Origin: Zoroaster sp. YZ-2022
Lineage: Eukaryota; Echinodermata; Asteroidea; Forcipulatida; Zoroasteridae
DNA: 64,000 nucleotides
Reading direction: 5' to 3'
Assembly (NCBI GenBank): GCA_029582265.1
Contig: CM055835.1
Span: forward strand, 10,736,041 to 10,800,040
Shown here: piece by piece, positions 24,113 through 35,830 of the stretch
How the letters are laid out: every line of letters starts with the position of its first letter
Numbering within the stretch: the stretch's first letter is position 1
Made by a program: the position numbers and the translations under genes
The notes under the pieces: generated by a model
The model's input: only the letters and a program-made list of their open reading frames with translations
Told to the model about the DNA's origin: nothing
The model's database searches: none

Positions 24113-25570
24113 TATACTTAGAGTGGCACTAATGGTCTTTCGTAATAATCCATCAACCAACATGACCAAGCAGTTAAAAACTATTGAAATCCTGAATCCA
24201 TCAAAATCCGCCACATGCTCAATGTGGAGGTATCCTGAATCCGCCAAAATCTTCCAATACAGATGGATTTTGATGATTCAGGGTGGTTAGGGTTAATGTG
24301 CAATTTTATGAAGGTTCTGTTTTGACAGTTTATTGTACACGCATTTCCTTTCTAAGGTAATTAAGAAACTGAAATAAACATTCAGAAAAGATGTCAAAAG
24401 ATAACTGTGATTGCACATGAATTGCTTACATTTTTATTACAGTTATGTATTTGATAATGTTATACCATTTGAGAATGATCTTTGATTAAGATATGGTTAA
24501 TTTTAAACTGTAAAATAAATGTTAAAGTTGTTCTGCAAATAACTAACACTGCTTCGTAAAAAGAGAAATTAAGTACCTAATAGTTTAACCCTTGGCCCAG
24601 TCAGCACGGCACCCACAGACACTCACTTGAGTATTTTGATTGCATTGCCAATAGGTCAAACCACAGTCACACAGAGCTGTGTATGCACACTGTACTTGCC
24701 TTTGGTTTGACCTCCTTGAGTGCACCGCTGCACAAAGTCAATGGGTTAAGAGAGACATACAAAATTTGAGTGTCTTTATGTTAAACCTATAGGAGGGTTA
24801 ATGCAGTAAAAGAAACAAAGAAAACTTACCTGCAAACCAAAGTATGTACAGTCTTGGATAAGGGTAATGCATGAGTCATTCATAGGTTTTTAGAGGAGAA
24901 CAGGGTGATGAAAGAGTTTCAGGTTTCAAAATAAAATGACCAAAATACTTTTATCAAATGTCGGCCATCTTGGTCTTGTATACACAATTCTATGAGGGTC
25001 ATAGTGAGGCTTATGTCAAACATAGGTTGGTGCTTGACCTGCTCCACAGTGAGTATAACAATGTCTGTTTGGGTACTAGACTAGGCCTGTGCAGTGGCTA
25101 CCAACAAGAAAACATTCTGTATCATAATCATAATGGCATCACCCCTAGTAATTCTTACTCAAACAATTAATTTGGATACTTTGATTCAGCAAACCAAACA
25201 TTTTGACCATTCCATCTTGAAATTAGCCTCTTTTTTAAAATAATTGCCAGGGAGTGCTGTTTTAATAACAAGGGGTCACAAAAATTGTTCACAACAGTGG
25301 TGATGTGATGAAGTGATTCATAGTTCAAATGCCAAACAAAATAGAGCTAAAATCATATTTGATTTTCACCATATGTTTATTATTATGTTGTTATAGCATA
25401 CTGAATATATTACAAAATCATCAAAACTAATGCCCCTCCATCATAAGCTGCTGCTGTTCAATAGTACAGTTTTAGAGTTTCAATATGATCAAGTTAATAC
25501 AAACATTATAAATTTTACATTTAATTGATTTTATAATGTTTTTGGTATTAATTAATTCCATAAATTACCT

Positions 25571-25680
25571 GCCTTCCTGAGGACGCATCAGAGCATACTG
25601 ATCGTAAACGTCGAGATATAACCTCCAGTTCTTTCCAGAACTAATTACTACTCAATAGAGAATTTCACATGGTGTCACCG
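25571..25680 (+). mobile_element. Penelope-type fragment, mirrored copy with degraded hammerhead
   Basis: Right-arm counterpart of 1108-1222. The core is CTGAGGACGCATCAG...CTGATCGTAAACGTC: one extra base breaks the GAAA core and stem II is altered, so it is probably inactive, unlike the left copy. Confidence 0.55.
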
Positions 25681-25850
25681 ATTAGTCTTACTTAACTTCC
25701 CCATACTTATACCTTCTAATTGGGCTGAGTTACCCTTATTAGAAGTCCTCGTCAAACAAGGGAGTTAAAAATGGTTGTTAAAATCTAAGGAAACTATTTT
25801 ATTTAAATGTAGGCTTATTTCAAGTTTTAGTAACATATATCAGGGATTAA

Positions 25851-26146
25851 CCCAACCCTCCAGGGTATTTTGGCTAGAAACCCTGCCAGACGCAACAGAG
25901 TGCATCGTTTATCAAAGTGACTTGGCTGCCAAGTGCAACAAGATCCATCTGTTAACAAATAAGGCCGAACTGCCTCAGAGTCTGTGGTCACCAAACGCAG
26001 CAGAATACAACTCTGGCATTGTTTAATGGGACCAGCTCAATAGAAACAGGCTTGGCTGCTTATGCACTGGTGGTGACAGCTGAATCCATCAAAGTGCATC
26101 AGACTTTTCCAGCTGATGCACTCTGCTGCGTCTGGCAGGGTTAGGG
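25851..26146. mobile_element. TTAA-flanked MITE, mirrored copy of 633-933
   Basis: TTAA at 25847-25850 and 26147-26150, with the same inverted ends CCAGACGCAACAG and CTGCGTCTGGCAGGG. It differs from the left copy by small indels, showing that the arms have been diverging. Confidence 0.7.
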
Positions 26147-27740
26147 TTAAAGCTAATAAACAAATTATCAAAAAGAAAATTACAGGTAATTTTGCTCAGC
26201 AATCTTATTGCTAAGCATAATTTTAAACAAGTTAACGATAAAAAATATCACATACTATGCATGGAGTTTGGTAGGTATCCTTTTTTATGGCAAGTAAATG
26301 TATTTCTTTTTTCAGTTTTCAGTATTTTCAGTTTTCCGACTGGCATCTGCTGCCACGAGAGGTTTCATGAGGGCAGTATGTTTAACAACACCCATCATGA
26401 CTAAAATCACTTGAAAACTTCCAGAATAGGCGTATTCACATGTTGTCACATGTGTTGCCTTTTCCCATTCCACATTCGCCAAATTTTGGTATTATTCGGG
26501 AAAGTTTGGAAATAAACCATACATGTATTTCACAACTGTTATTAATTCAAAACAAATAACCTTTTGTGTAAGAAAATTCACAATTCTTTCCTTGAAAACA
26601 AGTAGCCCAATTAGTTTTGACCCGACTTCAATGAAAATGTCTGACAAAGCCAGAGAGAAGTGTGCTTAATAAGCTTATAGGGCTTAATGCAGGTATTTTA
26701 CGCACATGCAAGCTACTCAATAAATCTGACTGGTTAACTGGGATTTTGGTTGGCTAATTGAGACCACATGATCATTTAAATAATAAGTAAAGAGTGTTCG
26801 CGGTGACACCATGTACATTCTCTTTGAGTAGTAAATAGTTCTGAAAAGAACCGACTGGTTACAACTCAATGTTTCGATCAGTATGCTCTGATTCTCCTGA
26901 AGACGATCAGAGAATACCGGACCGTAAACAGCCTTTACTTATCCTTTTTCACCATGCCAAAGTTACAGTCTTACTTACATTTACAAGTCTTACTTATACA
27001 TATTACACTAGTAATTACTGGTTGAGAAGATAACCACTTAATTATCTGAAAGCTTCAACTCGATGTGGAAGTTGGTAAAGGTGACGAATCAACCTGACAA
27101 ATTATTCTCATTACAGAGGAAAATGTATGCAAAATTACATAAATTTGCTGAGATTGGAAAACTTTTCTGTCTCAAGTGTATTCTGTCAAAGTTGTGAATG
27201 CTTTTTCACACTTTTACATGACGCAGATCTCTACATTGAGCTGAAACTCATTATTGATTGGTTATTGTATATCTTGTTTCAAAGAAATTAAGCAAAATAA
27301 TTATGGAGAAGCTTAGTTTGCCAACATTTCAACAATGCTACCCTGCATATAAACCACATAACAATTGTTCAAGCTGTTTTGCCAAGTCATAACTTTTAAG
27401 GATATAAAAAATTCACCTTCAACTTTGAATCTAGAAGTATAAATCTAGCATATTTGACGAGCATATTTATTCTATATTTTAATGCAAATTATACAATAAT
27501 AGTATATGTGCAGCGTGTTATAGAGTGATATTTCTATATATATTAACAGATTTTACACAGATATAGTGGATAACTGTTAAACCAGTGAATTTATCTCACC
27601 TCCTTCAACATCAGTAATCGCTTGATCAAGTTGATTGCATATCAAATCTTGCATTTGAGTCGAACTTCTCTCCTGTGGATCAAAGCAAAAGAAATTCCAA
27701 ATGAGTTTTTATCTCAACAGATTTGGATTCATACCTTTAA

Positions 27741-27890
27741 AAGGACAGTATCGTCCACGATCAGAACAGATCTTTCAACAGGGGCATGGAATAGGTGTTT
27801 CTAGTTTAAGATGAATACTTTGACTGAAAATTACTGTCTCATTTAATACGGCAGCAGCAACGGTAATATACCTTTATCACCCTTATCAGG
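27741..27890. mobile_element. Solo half of the GGGACAGTATCG TTAA MITE
   Basis: Starts at TTAA (27737-27740) with AAGGACAGTATCG and matches the left half of 42528-42743 (TTTCAACAG...GGCATGGAAT, then GCAGCAGCAACGGTAATAT). The right half is absent. Confidence 0.6.
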
Positions 27891-28365
27891 GTGGTAAAAA
27901 TGACAGTGAAAAACCAATCAAAGATGCCCCAGTGTGCACAGTCAACACAGTCAGTTGAATGGTTTTCATCACTATCAAGCTACTTGCCACTAAGTTCAGC
28001 TATAGTAGGAGGGTTAATTTGATAACCTGATATTTTACCAATGCTGTACCTTCCTTTAAAACAAGCTGCCTACACTGTACTCAAGCATTTCTCAATATTA
28101 CCTACCTTCTGTGTGTTTTTACATGACCATGACTTGAGTAATGGTTGCTGCTTGGGGGTAGAATGGAATTAAAGCTGGTAGGTCCGTAGCTGATGGTGGC
28201 TGTAGATGTAACTCTCACCATCTGAATAAAGAATCACACATATAGGGTAAATGAATCAAGTTTAGACTCTGCAGAGGAAGTTAACAAAATGTTAACCCAG
28301 CAAGTTTGTAAGGCATAAAAAAAAAAAAAAATTTGATTCAAAAGTACTAAAATTGAGACCCCTGC

Positions 28366-28500
28366 ACTCTATTACGTCTCTGCCCTCCAGCAAGTATTAG
28401 GCATTTGAAAAAAAAAAAAAAAAAAATTTAGGCACTTTTTTTTTTTTGACCTCGAAAAAATGTTCTCAATCTGCTTCTAAATAACATGGATGATAGCCCT
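28366..28500 (-). repeat. Solo diverged copy of the 304-bp satellite monomer
   Basis: GCACTCTATTACGTCTCTGC...CCAGCAAGTATT and GACCTCGAAAAAATGTTCTC match the inverted-half monomer (11070 region) in order, with A-rich expansion between. It is outside the palindrome. Confidence 0.65.
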
Positions 28501-29030
28501 GGAATCACCATAACAGCCAGCCAACTGATTTATAGCAACTAACTTTTGGACAAAGGATTTAACAACGACACAATGTAATAAAATGAAGGTCCAACATTGG
28601 TATTTGGAATGTACCTTCACTTCAACCTCCTGGTATTCAAGAAATAATTTTAAAACTAACCCGTGAAAATTTCATCACAATAAAGCGTTCACGTTTGCGA
28701 GAAAAAATTCTTAAATCTTTTATTAAAAATTTTAGTCTGTGAGCTTGTGGAGTCATACGCATTTTCGGGTACAATCTTTGAAACTCTCAGGATCTCCTTA
28801 TAACATAGTCATCAACAAATACAAAATTGTTTGATGCCATTTTTTCTCGATAGCCCCCTATGGCGGCCATATTGAATTTTAAAATAGCCGCCATATTTAG
28901 CATATTATGTGCATACTGTATGCATGGAAAAGGTCAAAAATATTACGAAACTGATATGGAGCTTCATTTTTCTACATTTATTAATCCTCTGGTAACATTC
29001 TATGAAATTCTTTCATGATATTAAAGGGGT

Positions 29031-29530
29031 NNNNNNNNNNNNNNNNNNNNNNNNNNNNNNNNNNNNNNNNNNNNNNNNNNNNNNNNNNNNNNNNNNNNNN
29101 NNNNNNNNNNNNNNNNNNNNNNNNNNNNNNNNNNNNNNNNNNNNNNNNNNNNNNNNNNNNNNNNNNNNNNNNNNNNNNNNNNNNNNNNNNNNNNNNNNNN
29201 NNNNNNNNNNNNNNNNNNNNNNNNNNNNNNNNNNNNNNNNNNNNNNNNNNNNNNNNNNNNNNNNNNNNNNNNNNNNNNNNNNNNNNNNNNNNNNNNNNNN
29301 NNNNNNNNNNNNNNNNNNNNNNNNNNNNNNNNNNNNNNNNNNNNNNNNNNNNNNNNNNNNNNNNNNNNNNNNNNNNNNNNNNNNNNNNNNNNNNNNNNNN
29401 NNNNNNNNNNNNNNNNNNNNNNNNNNNNNNNNNNNNNNNNNNNNNNNNNNNNNNNNNNNNNNNNNNNNNNNNNNNNNNNNNNNNNNNNNNNNNNNNNNNN
29501 NNNNNNNNNNNNNNNNNNNNNNNNNNNNNN
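29031..29530. other. Assembly gap, 500 Ns
   Basis: Exactly 500 undetermined bases, the usual placeholder for a scaffold gap of unknown size. The start of the triplicated region lies just after it. Confidence 1.
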
Positions 29531-29809
29531 GTTACTTTCCCACGGGGCCGGAAATTTCGGTTTGGGGGCATTGTTTATCTTATAATTACTTCACTGATAA
29601 CAACTGATAAAGTTGGGTTGAAACTGGTGAGTAGAATCCAGAGTTTTTGGCTAATGGAAGTTTCACGTAATGTACAAGATTAATTCTATAGAGTGACAAT
29701 GATACTCAAGATTCTACATTACATGTTTGGGTAAAATATCTTGAAGAGGACATTTCACCATTATGATGATGACAAGGGAGATTGCCAGTCAGCAGCATTT
29801 TGGATTACA

Positions 29810-30429
29810 TCACATGATGTGATATATCTTCACTGAGTAGCTGTCTGCTGCTACCAGCTGATGCCCATCTGCAGTGAATGTGATTCCCATGGGCAAGTAC
29901 AGACCCTGAGCTATACATGAGATGAATGTACCATTATCATCATAATGGTGAATATGACCAGTGTTAGACCCATTGTGCACTGCAATGTATATGCCTGATC
30001 TGTCACAGCATACACCATTGCAGTATTTAACTTCCTGACCATTGATTGTTGGTTTGATTGTGAGTAATGAAGTACCATTGTTATCAACAATGTCTACTTG
30101 ATGTTGGTCACCACCACTGACTACAACTCTATTATTATTATCAATGGCCAGGAAGCAAGGTGCTGTCTGGACTGGCATAGTGTGGATGAGCGAGCCATCA
30201 GTGGGGCTGTGCTCGCTCACCACCATCCTCTTCACATCACCTATTATGATGTTACCCTTATTATTTACTGTTACACTGCAGAGGTCCACTGCTGTCTTCC
30301 CTACCTCACTATGAGGCACTGTGTGGAAGTCAAAGGCAAGTGTGCCATCATTGTTGTACATCTTGATGACATTGTTGGTGGTGTCCACAACCACTAAGTG
30401 ATTGTGTATAGCTGCAATGTCACATGGAC
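29810..30429 (-). CDS. TRIM-NHL gene A, exon 2 (NHL propeller)
   Basis: Second coding exon of gene A. A TTTTTCCAG acceptor precedes 30429; the first two bases complete a Cys codon split by the intron. It encodes residues 436-641, about five NHL-type blades (HNHLVVVDTTNN, KGNIIIGDVKRMVV, NNRVVVSGGD, RSGIYIAVHNG, GHQLVAADSYSV) and ends YHIM with a stop at 29810. NHL propellers bind RNA or protein on one face. Compared with gene B the changes concentrate just before each inner strand (residues ~484-486, 525-527, 570-573, 587-590, 614-616, 632-633) while the scaffold is conserved. Confidence 0.85.
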
Positions 30430-33400
30430 CTGGAAAAATAATAATAATAGAGATAACACAGCACAGTGATATAACAATTATGTGTGTTATGTTTTATGAG
30501 CTGAACATTAAATGAAGATATTTCTACATATTTTGACATGAAGGCCTATACATGTACAAAGAGATTCACAACAGCCAATGTTCACTTTGAACCTTTGAAC
30601 TGTCATGATTTATTATTCACTATTTATTTCAATCAATGTCATGTTTCAGAAAATAAACTAGGCTAAATTTAAATTGATGACAGCCAGTGAGTACATGTAT
30701 AGCACATAATTTCAATATATGAAGGTTTTAATAGCATAACATGTAGTTATGAGCCACTTTCTTTATTCAAACATTTTGTTTAATGTTTAATGTTTGTTGA
30801 GGTATTACTAGGAGAGCAATTAGACAGTGAATAAAGAGATTCTAATGCACTCATAGTTATAGAGATTTCCCTGCTTTCTAAGAGGTCATCGGAAACTGAA
30901 TAAAATTGATAATTTCACATTAACCCATGGTTAATTACTTCAAATGTTTGCTGAAATACATGTAATTATAAAATAAGTATAATTATTTCATAGCATAAAT
31001 TATTATTCAAACATTTTGTTTAATGTTTGTTGAAGTATTACTATAGGAGAGCAATTAGACAGTGAATAAAGAGATATTATATGCACTCATAGTTATAGAG
31101 ATTTCCCCTCTTTCTAAGAGAAGGTCCTCAGGAATCTGAATAAAATTGATAATTTCACATTAACTCATGGTTAATTACTTGAAAGGTTTGCTGAAATACA
31201 TGTAGAAACTCCTAATATAATTGTTTCATAGCTAGGGCTGAAACTGTCATTACCCGGTTCCATTTTTCGGTTCCAATTACCCATAAACGACTTTTTAAAA
31301 TTCGGACTTAACATTTGAGCGTTGCGAACAGAAATCTGTGACTCTTGAACAATGTAATGTTCTTTAAATTCAAGAGATTATACTCCAATAAAGCCTTTGT
31401 AGTATTTTACCAACATTTGCCATACATTTTTCTCCAACTGTTTGTGATACATTGTATCCAATCATTAAGACTGCAAAGGGCCTGACAGTGGCTGCTTCAA
31501 ACAACTTATCACACCAGCAACATATGAGGGAATATTTGCCTAATTGTTTGCAGTAATTGGATTAGTGAGGCAATTGCATGCTGATCATGATCGGGTAATT
31601 TATAGCTTGTTATGAGAATACAGGGACCTGACGTTCAATGTTAGAGATGTTCGATGTTGGACGACGTATTGCATTATGCGAAAGAATTATGCACCAGACA
31701 ATGCCACATATAGGAAACACATGCAGACAGCGGGCACAGGTTCAGTCAGGTTCAGGTTCAGGTTCATGATTCGGGTTCATGATTTGCGGCATGGCAGAAA
31801 AGATTGGGAAAAATGCTGAAACGACCTTTTCCCCCACCTTACACAGAAACAATGCTGTCCGGGGATTTCTAAGGATGGCCAGGACACTTTCGGAATTTTC
31901 CACGCCGCCGGGGGTAACATCCTGGAGCCGTGGAATCCTGAGGCACTGGCAAACACTTATGACAAACACAAGAGAGGTGGCCTGAGAGTTATGCTCTTAT
32001 AATGTAAGATTATTTTAGTACGGCCAAAATCATGTCCTAAAAAATCATAATCCAAAGCCAACATAACATACGGGATATCCTTATTTAGAAGACAGGGGCA
32101 CGGTAAGGTACAAGCACATGAATTTTTTTCCCCCAATGGGTTCCGCCCATATCACCTTTGACCAATGACATAATTCAACACCTGTTTTGTGAACATAAAC
32201 AACCAACCAGAGCTCTGATCACGCACACACAGGTCTTCTAGTCTTCTGACTCAGTCACGTGTTATGTTCAGGTAGGCTGCTGCATGCGTGTGATCAATGG
32301 GGCTTTCTTTTGTACATGGTACATCGTATATTTGTAACCCGGACACTTTTGCAGCGATCAGTTTGTATTTTAGAAATAACTTTCAGTAAATACAATACAG
32401 GTACTCTACTTCACCAAGTATGGTATCCTCTGTATTATAAAGGTCAATTTTGTTACCATGTATTTGTACAACACCGGAGGCATGTTTTCAACAAAAATGA
32501 AAACGGGTATCCGGTTATCCGAAGTTTCCTGATTTGGGGTATCCGGTTCCAAATATATCTGAAAACGCACACCCCTATTCATAGCTATACAATGTGTGTA
32601 AGCTTGTCAGTATTACAAATCAAAACATAAATAATTACACCTTCAATTTAAATATGTCAGAGCTGGTTAGAACAGTCAATGACACAGACCCTTCATATGA
32701 CATCATTGACAGAATTATCAATGAATAGGGAGTATGTTTGGCGTCTAAGTTTACTTGAATTCTGTTCAAAGATGAAAATTTACCAATGAGCTTTTGACAC
32801 ACTTGCTAACACACATATGTGTATTTACAGCATATGTACATCATGTGTATTTAAGTTTTGATAACTCCTGTGCGATGGATGCTACCGTATGCTGTCAATC
32901 ATGTGTACAAAAATATCTGTTCTTTTTTCAATTTTCTCTGATTGAAATATTTTTTGGAGAAACAAAACTCAAATGAGGTTGTTTACAACATCCAATCTAT
33001 CAATCTCCCACAAGAATATTTCTGTTTCAGTAAACATTTAAAAGGACATTTTTTCTGAACCAGTTTTTTTCTCAAAATCAGGAAAGTCTGATGTCAATCT
33101 TTGTTTACATCATGGCAATGCGGCATAGCGTGTGGTGTAAGTGAGGGAAAACAAACTTATCAAGATTATGTGTATGTGTACATTGTATACCTGCAATTAA
33201 TGCTCAGTTTACTGATACACATGAACATCTGTCATGATTTTCCATCAATACAAGGAAAATTTGACCATTCAATGAATAATTTGAAATGATAAATATTTGT
33301 AATGTATCGTTTGCTTTTATTCAGAGGAACTTTGAACTGGTCATCAGATGCCATGATCATTTGGTCTGTCAATTCATAGGGTATGTCAATGAGTTGTTTG

Positions 33401-34524
33401 CTTTTATTCAGAGTAACTTTAAACTGGTCAGATGCCATGATCATTTGGTCTGTCAATTCATAGGGTATGTCAATGAGTTGTTTGCTTTTATTCAGAGTAA
33501 CTTTAAACTGGTCAGATGCCATGATCATTTGGTCTGTCAATTCATAGGGTATGTCAATGAGTTGTTTACATGCATGTTCATCAACATCATTCAGCGTCAT
33601 GTCGACACAACAATGAATGAATTCAGTAAGTGGAGTGTGGCAGTCAGTGGAGTGTGGCAGTTATTTATTGGCAATCTTTTGAATTATGTGTGCTGCAAAT
33701 GAGTTTGACCAGTTGTTTTAAATTACAAAGCGCATAAAAGATCTCGTCAAGCTTCTATGGCCGGCTGGAAATCTATGGAACTTCACTTCGGGATTCTGGA
33801 AAGCGTTCTGGCTAGAACACAGAGGAACAGACACACTCTGGTGATAATTCTGGTCTATGGCTGTCTGACAAACAATTAAATTAAACAATTGAATTTAACT
33901 CTTAAGCAGAATTTCCCAAATTAAAGACGAAGTTGAAGGAGTACATTTATCGATCGATGTTGCTTAGAAACGACTGACTATATGAAAACACAACAACCCT
34001 TTATGCTGCTACCCATGCCATGTTTATTGAACCTCCACTGATGTGTTGCATTTACATACTTAAACAGCAGTGCTATGTGTTCTTTTTGCAAATTGGCTGA
34101 ATAAGCTGCATGGACTGATGAATTTTTAGACATTTGTTTAAAAACAAAAAAATTGAGAGTCAAATGATATTTTAAGTTGGTATTATGGATGTCTAATAAG
34201 TCATAACAATAAATAAAGTCTTTGTTAAAGAGTGGTTTAGAATATCTCTTTAAGTTCACTTGCAATCCTACAGGGGTATTGTCTTTGTTTGGGGCTGTTG
34301 TTTCTTTTTCACTGTTGTTCGCTCGTTATATATATATTTTTATACTGTGCAATTTTCTCTTTAAGTTTTTTGTTTTAATGGATTTGTAGCTTTGTGAATT
34401 TGACGTGTAAAATTTAAAAACGACTTGAAATGAAATGTACTGCACCACAGTCTTGTTTTTACACAGCATGCACTGTACTACACTACATCCTATTGAATGC
34501 ATAATGTGTACATAATAAACTTAC
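30430..34524 (-). other. 4095-bp intron of TRIM gene A
   Basis: Donor GTAAGT after ...CAAGGAT and acceptor TTTTTCCAG. It contains a short duplicated block (AAACATTTTGTTTAATGTTTGTTGA near 30770 and 31010), an 84-bp minisatellite (33307-33565) and a stretch with GGTTCAGGTTCAGGTTCA near 31740. No internal gene is evident; the ORF of 123 codons at 32259 has no domain I recognise. Confidence 0.7.
33307..33565. repeat. 84-bp minisatellite, 3 copies
   Basis: Unit TTTGCTTTTATTCAGAGTAA...GGTATGTCAATGAGTTG. The unit is 28 codons long, so both strands stay open and give periodic ORFs (KQLIDIPYELTDQMIMASDQ on -). The same locus in unit III has about 12 copies; unit II has lost it. Frame-breaking indels in unit III argue against coding. 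Confidence 0.85.
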
Positions 34525-35830
34525 ATCCTTGTATTGGAATGGTTCTTTTCTGATGTCCCTTGGTGCTGCAGATTACCACTCTCTTGTTACAGTAGTCTGT
34601 CACTGCAATCTCATCACCAGGTTGACAAGTAACAATACCATAAGCCCAACTGAATTCTCCTGGACCACCTCTTATTTTGCCAAATTCACCACACAGCTCC
34701 CACTTGGGTTCCTGCAGCTCCACCTTGCCAAGATTGATATCACCAACCCTCTGACTCTCCTTGAATCTCAGATGAAGAAGCTTGTGATCAATTTTGGGAA
34801 GACTTTGACTGCTGAGGAATTTCAAGTCCTTGCTGATAGTGGGATAGAGTGCAAGGAAGTCAGGATCTGATGAATTGTTGGTGACATCTTTGGCGGTCTC
34901 CAGTGAATGCTGTATTTGTTGTGAGATTACACTCACTGTTTGCTCATATTCATCCAATTTGTTGTTATGATCTTTGTGGAGGTTTTTGATTTCATCAATG
35001 ATGCGACTCTCTTGAGCTGTTACCTCAGCCCTGATCTCATCAGCTCTGTTCTTCACCTCTGCCATGGTTCTTTCAACTGTGATGCCCAGTTTGTCTTTCA
35101 TTGTTGAGGCAGTTGCTAGAGATTGTTCAAGTTCCTTGAGAACTCCTTCAAGGGGAGTAAAGAATTGAGCCAATGACTGTTTATATGTGGATGAGGCTTG
35201 CTTGCAATCAATGTACTCATGTTGTGGTTTACAGTGGTCTAGGACTGTACAAATTTGGCAAATCAACTTGTCACATGTTACACAGTAGAACCATGCCAGT
35301 TCACCCTCATGGGTTTGGCATTCTGGACGACGTTTTTGTTTTGTCTCTTTTATTGCTACCTTCCCCTGAATAAAGTCCTCCAAAGTAGCAATGGTATGGT
35401 TTGAACATGCAGCGATTTTGGGGTGTCTTTTACAGCAATTTGCACAGAGGTTCTGTGCACAGTCAAGACAGCGATGGATAGCCTCATTCTCTTCATCACA
35501 CATCTCACACAATTGCTGCATATTACCAGAGCTGACCAACTTCTGTTGCAATGTGATCTCCTCAACAAGACCAATTAGATAGAAGTTGGTCTTGAGGCCT
35601 GGAACACCCATCGTAGGAAGTTGTGTCTCCCGTCGACACAAAGGACAAGGAATCATGACAGCATCCTTGTATTTGGTAGTGTGGTATTCATCTAAACAGT
35701 TTTCACAGAAGCTGTGGACACAGTCCAGTATTTTTGGTTGTCTGTACACCTCTTTGCAAATACTGCACTCAAGATGATCCTTGCTGATTTTCTCTAGAGC
35801 TGAACCCAATGTTGGATTAGAAGTAGCCAT
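34525..35830 (-). CDS. TRIM-NHL gene A, exon 1 (RING, B-boxes, coiled coil)
   Basis: Starts at ATG 35830 in a good context (AGAAATGGC) and ends at a GTAAGT donor. With exon 2 the product is 641 aa. The C3HC4 RING uses C22, C25, C37, H39, C42, C45, C62 and C65. B-box 1 spans about 108-145, B-box 2 has C171, H174, C183, C186, C191, C194, H199 and H204. Coiled coil is about 210-310 and the first NHL blade starts near 380 (GPGEFSWAYGIV). This is the TRIM2/3/56/71-like layout: a cytosolic E3 ubiquitin ligase whose propeller selects targets. No filamin domain is evident. The nearest vertebrate orthologue cannot be told; this looks like a lineage-specific expansion. Confidence 0.92.

Larger units (their letters stand above)
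15191..24144. mobile_element. 8954-bp DNA transposon with HECT-like and integrase genes
   Basis: The ends are perfect inverted repeats: TACGAAAGACCATTAGTGCC at 15191 and its reverse complement ending CTTTCGTA at 24144, continuing to CTCTAAGTATATATTACTAA. Flanking 15185-15190 and 24145-24150 are both ATAATC, a 6-bp target duplication. The left palindrome arm keeps the unoccupied site (GATTAT, 2636-2641). It encodes an rve-fold integrase on - and a HECT-like protein on +, converging. TA-Y termini plus 6-bp duplication plus IS3-like integrase match what I recall of the IS3EU superfamily; the assignment needs a database check. Confidence 0.85.
10830..26776 (-). repeat. Right arm of the palindrome, split by a transposon
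   Basis: Reverse complement of 1-7020. The arm runs 10830-15190, is broken by the element at 15191-24144, and resumes at 24151 (after a 6-bp target duplication) to 26776. Base 26776 pairs with base 1 of the window; beyond it the sequence is unrelated to anything visible on the left because the window ends there. Removing the insertion leaves an inverted repeat unit of about 17.8 kb. Confidence 0.88.
26777..29030. other. Gene-poor segment between palindrome and gap
   Basis: Begins with another rearranged Penelope-type fragment (26799-26925, same GCGGTGACACC edge; hammerhead core disrupted). It then holds half of a TTAA MITE (27741-27890), a single TIR end near 28037 and a solo satellite monomer (28366-28500). 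ORFs up to 70 codons are present but none has a recognisable domain. Confidence 0.55.

Noticed and set aside
15191..24144. Maverick/Polinton assignment suggested by integrase plus 6-bp duplication
   Set aside because: No DNA polymerase B, ATPase, protease or capsid genes, the termini are TACG rather than the AG ends expected, and the length is about half.
28981..29683. Three ORFs of about 200 codons across 29031-29530
   Set aside because: They consist of undetermined bases from the 500-N gap.
33232..33702. Protein with 28-residue repeats (two overlapping ORFs on opposite strands)
   Set aside because: Both strands are open because the unit is 84 bp; unit III copies break the frame and unit II lacks the locus, so a minisatellite is the better reading.
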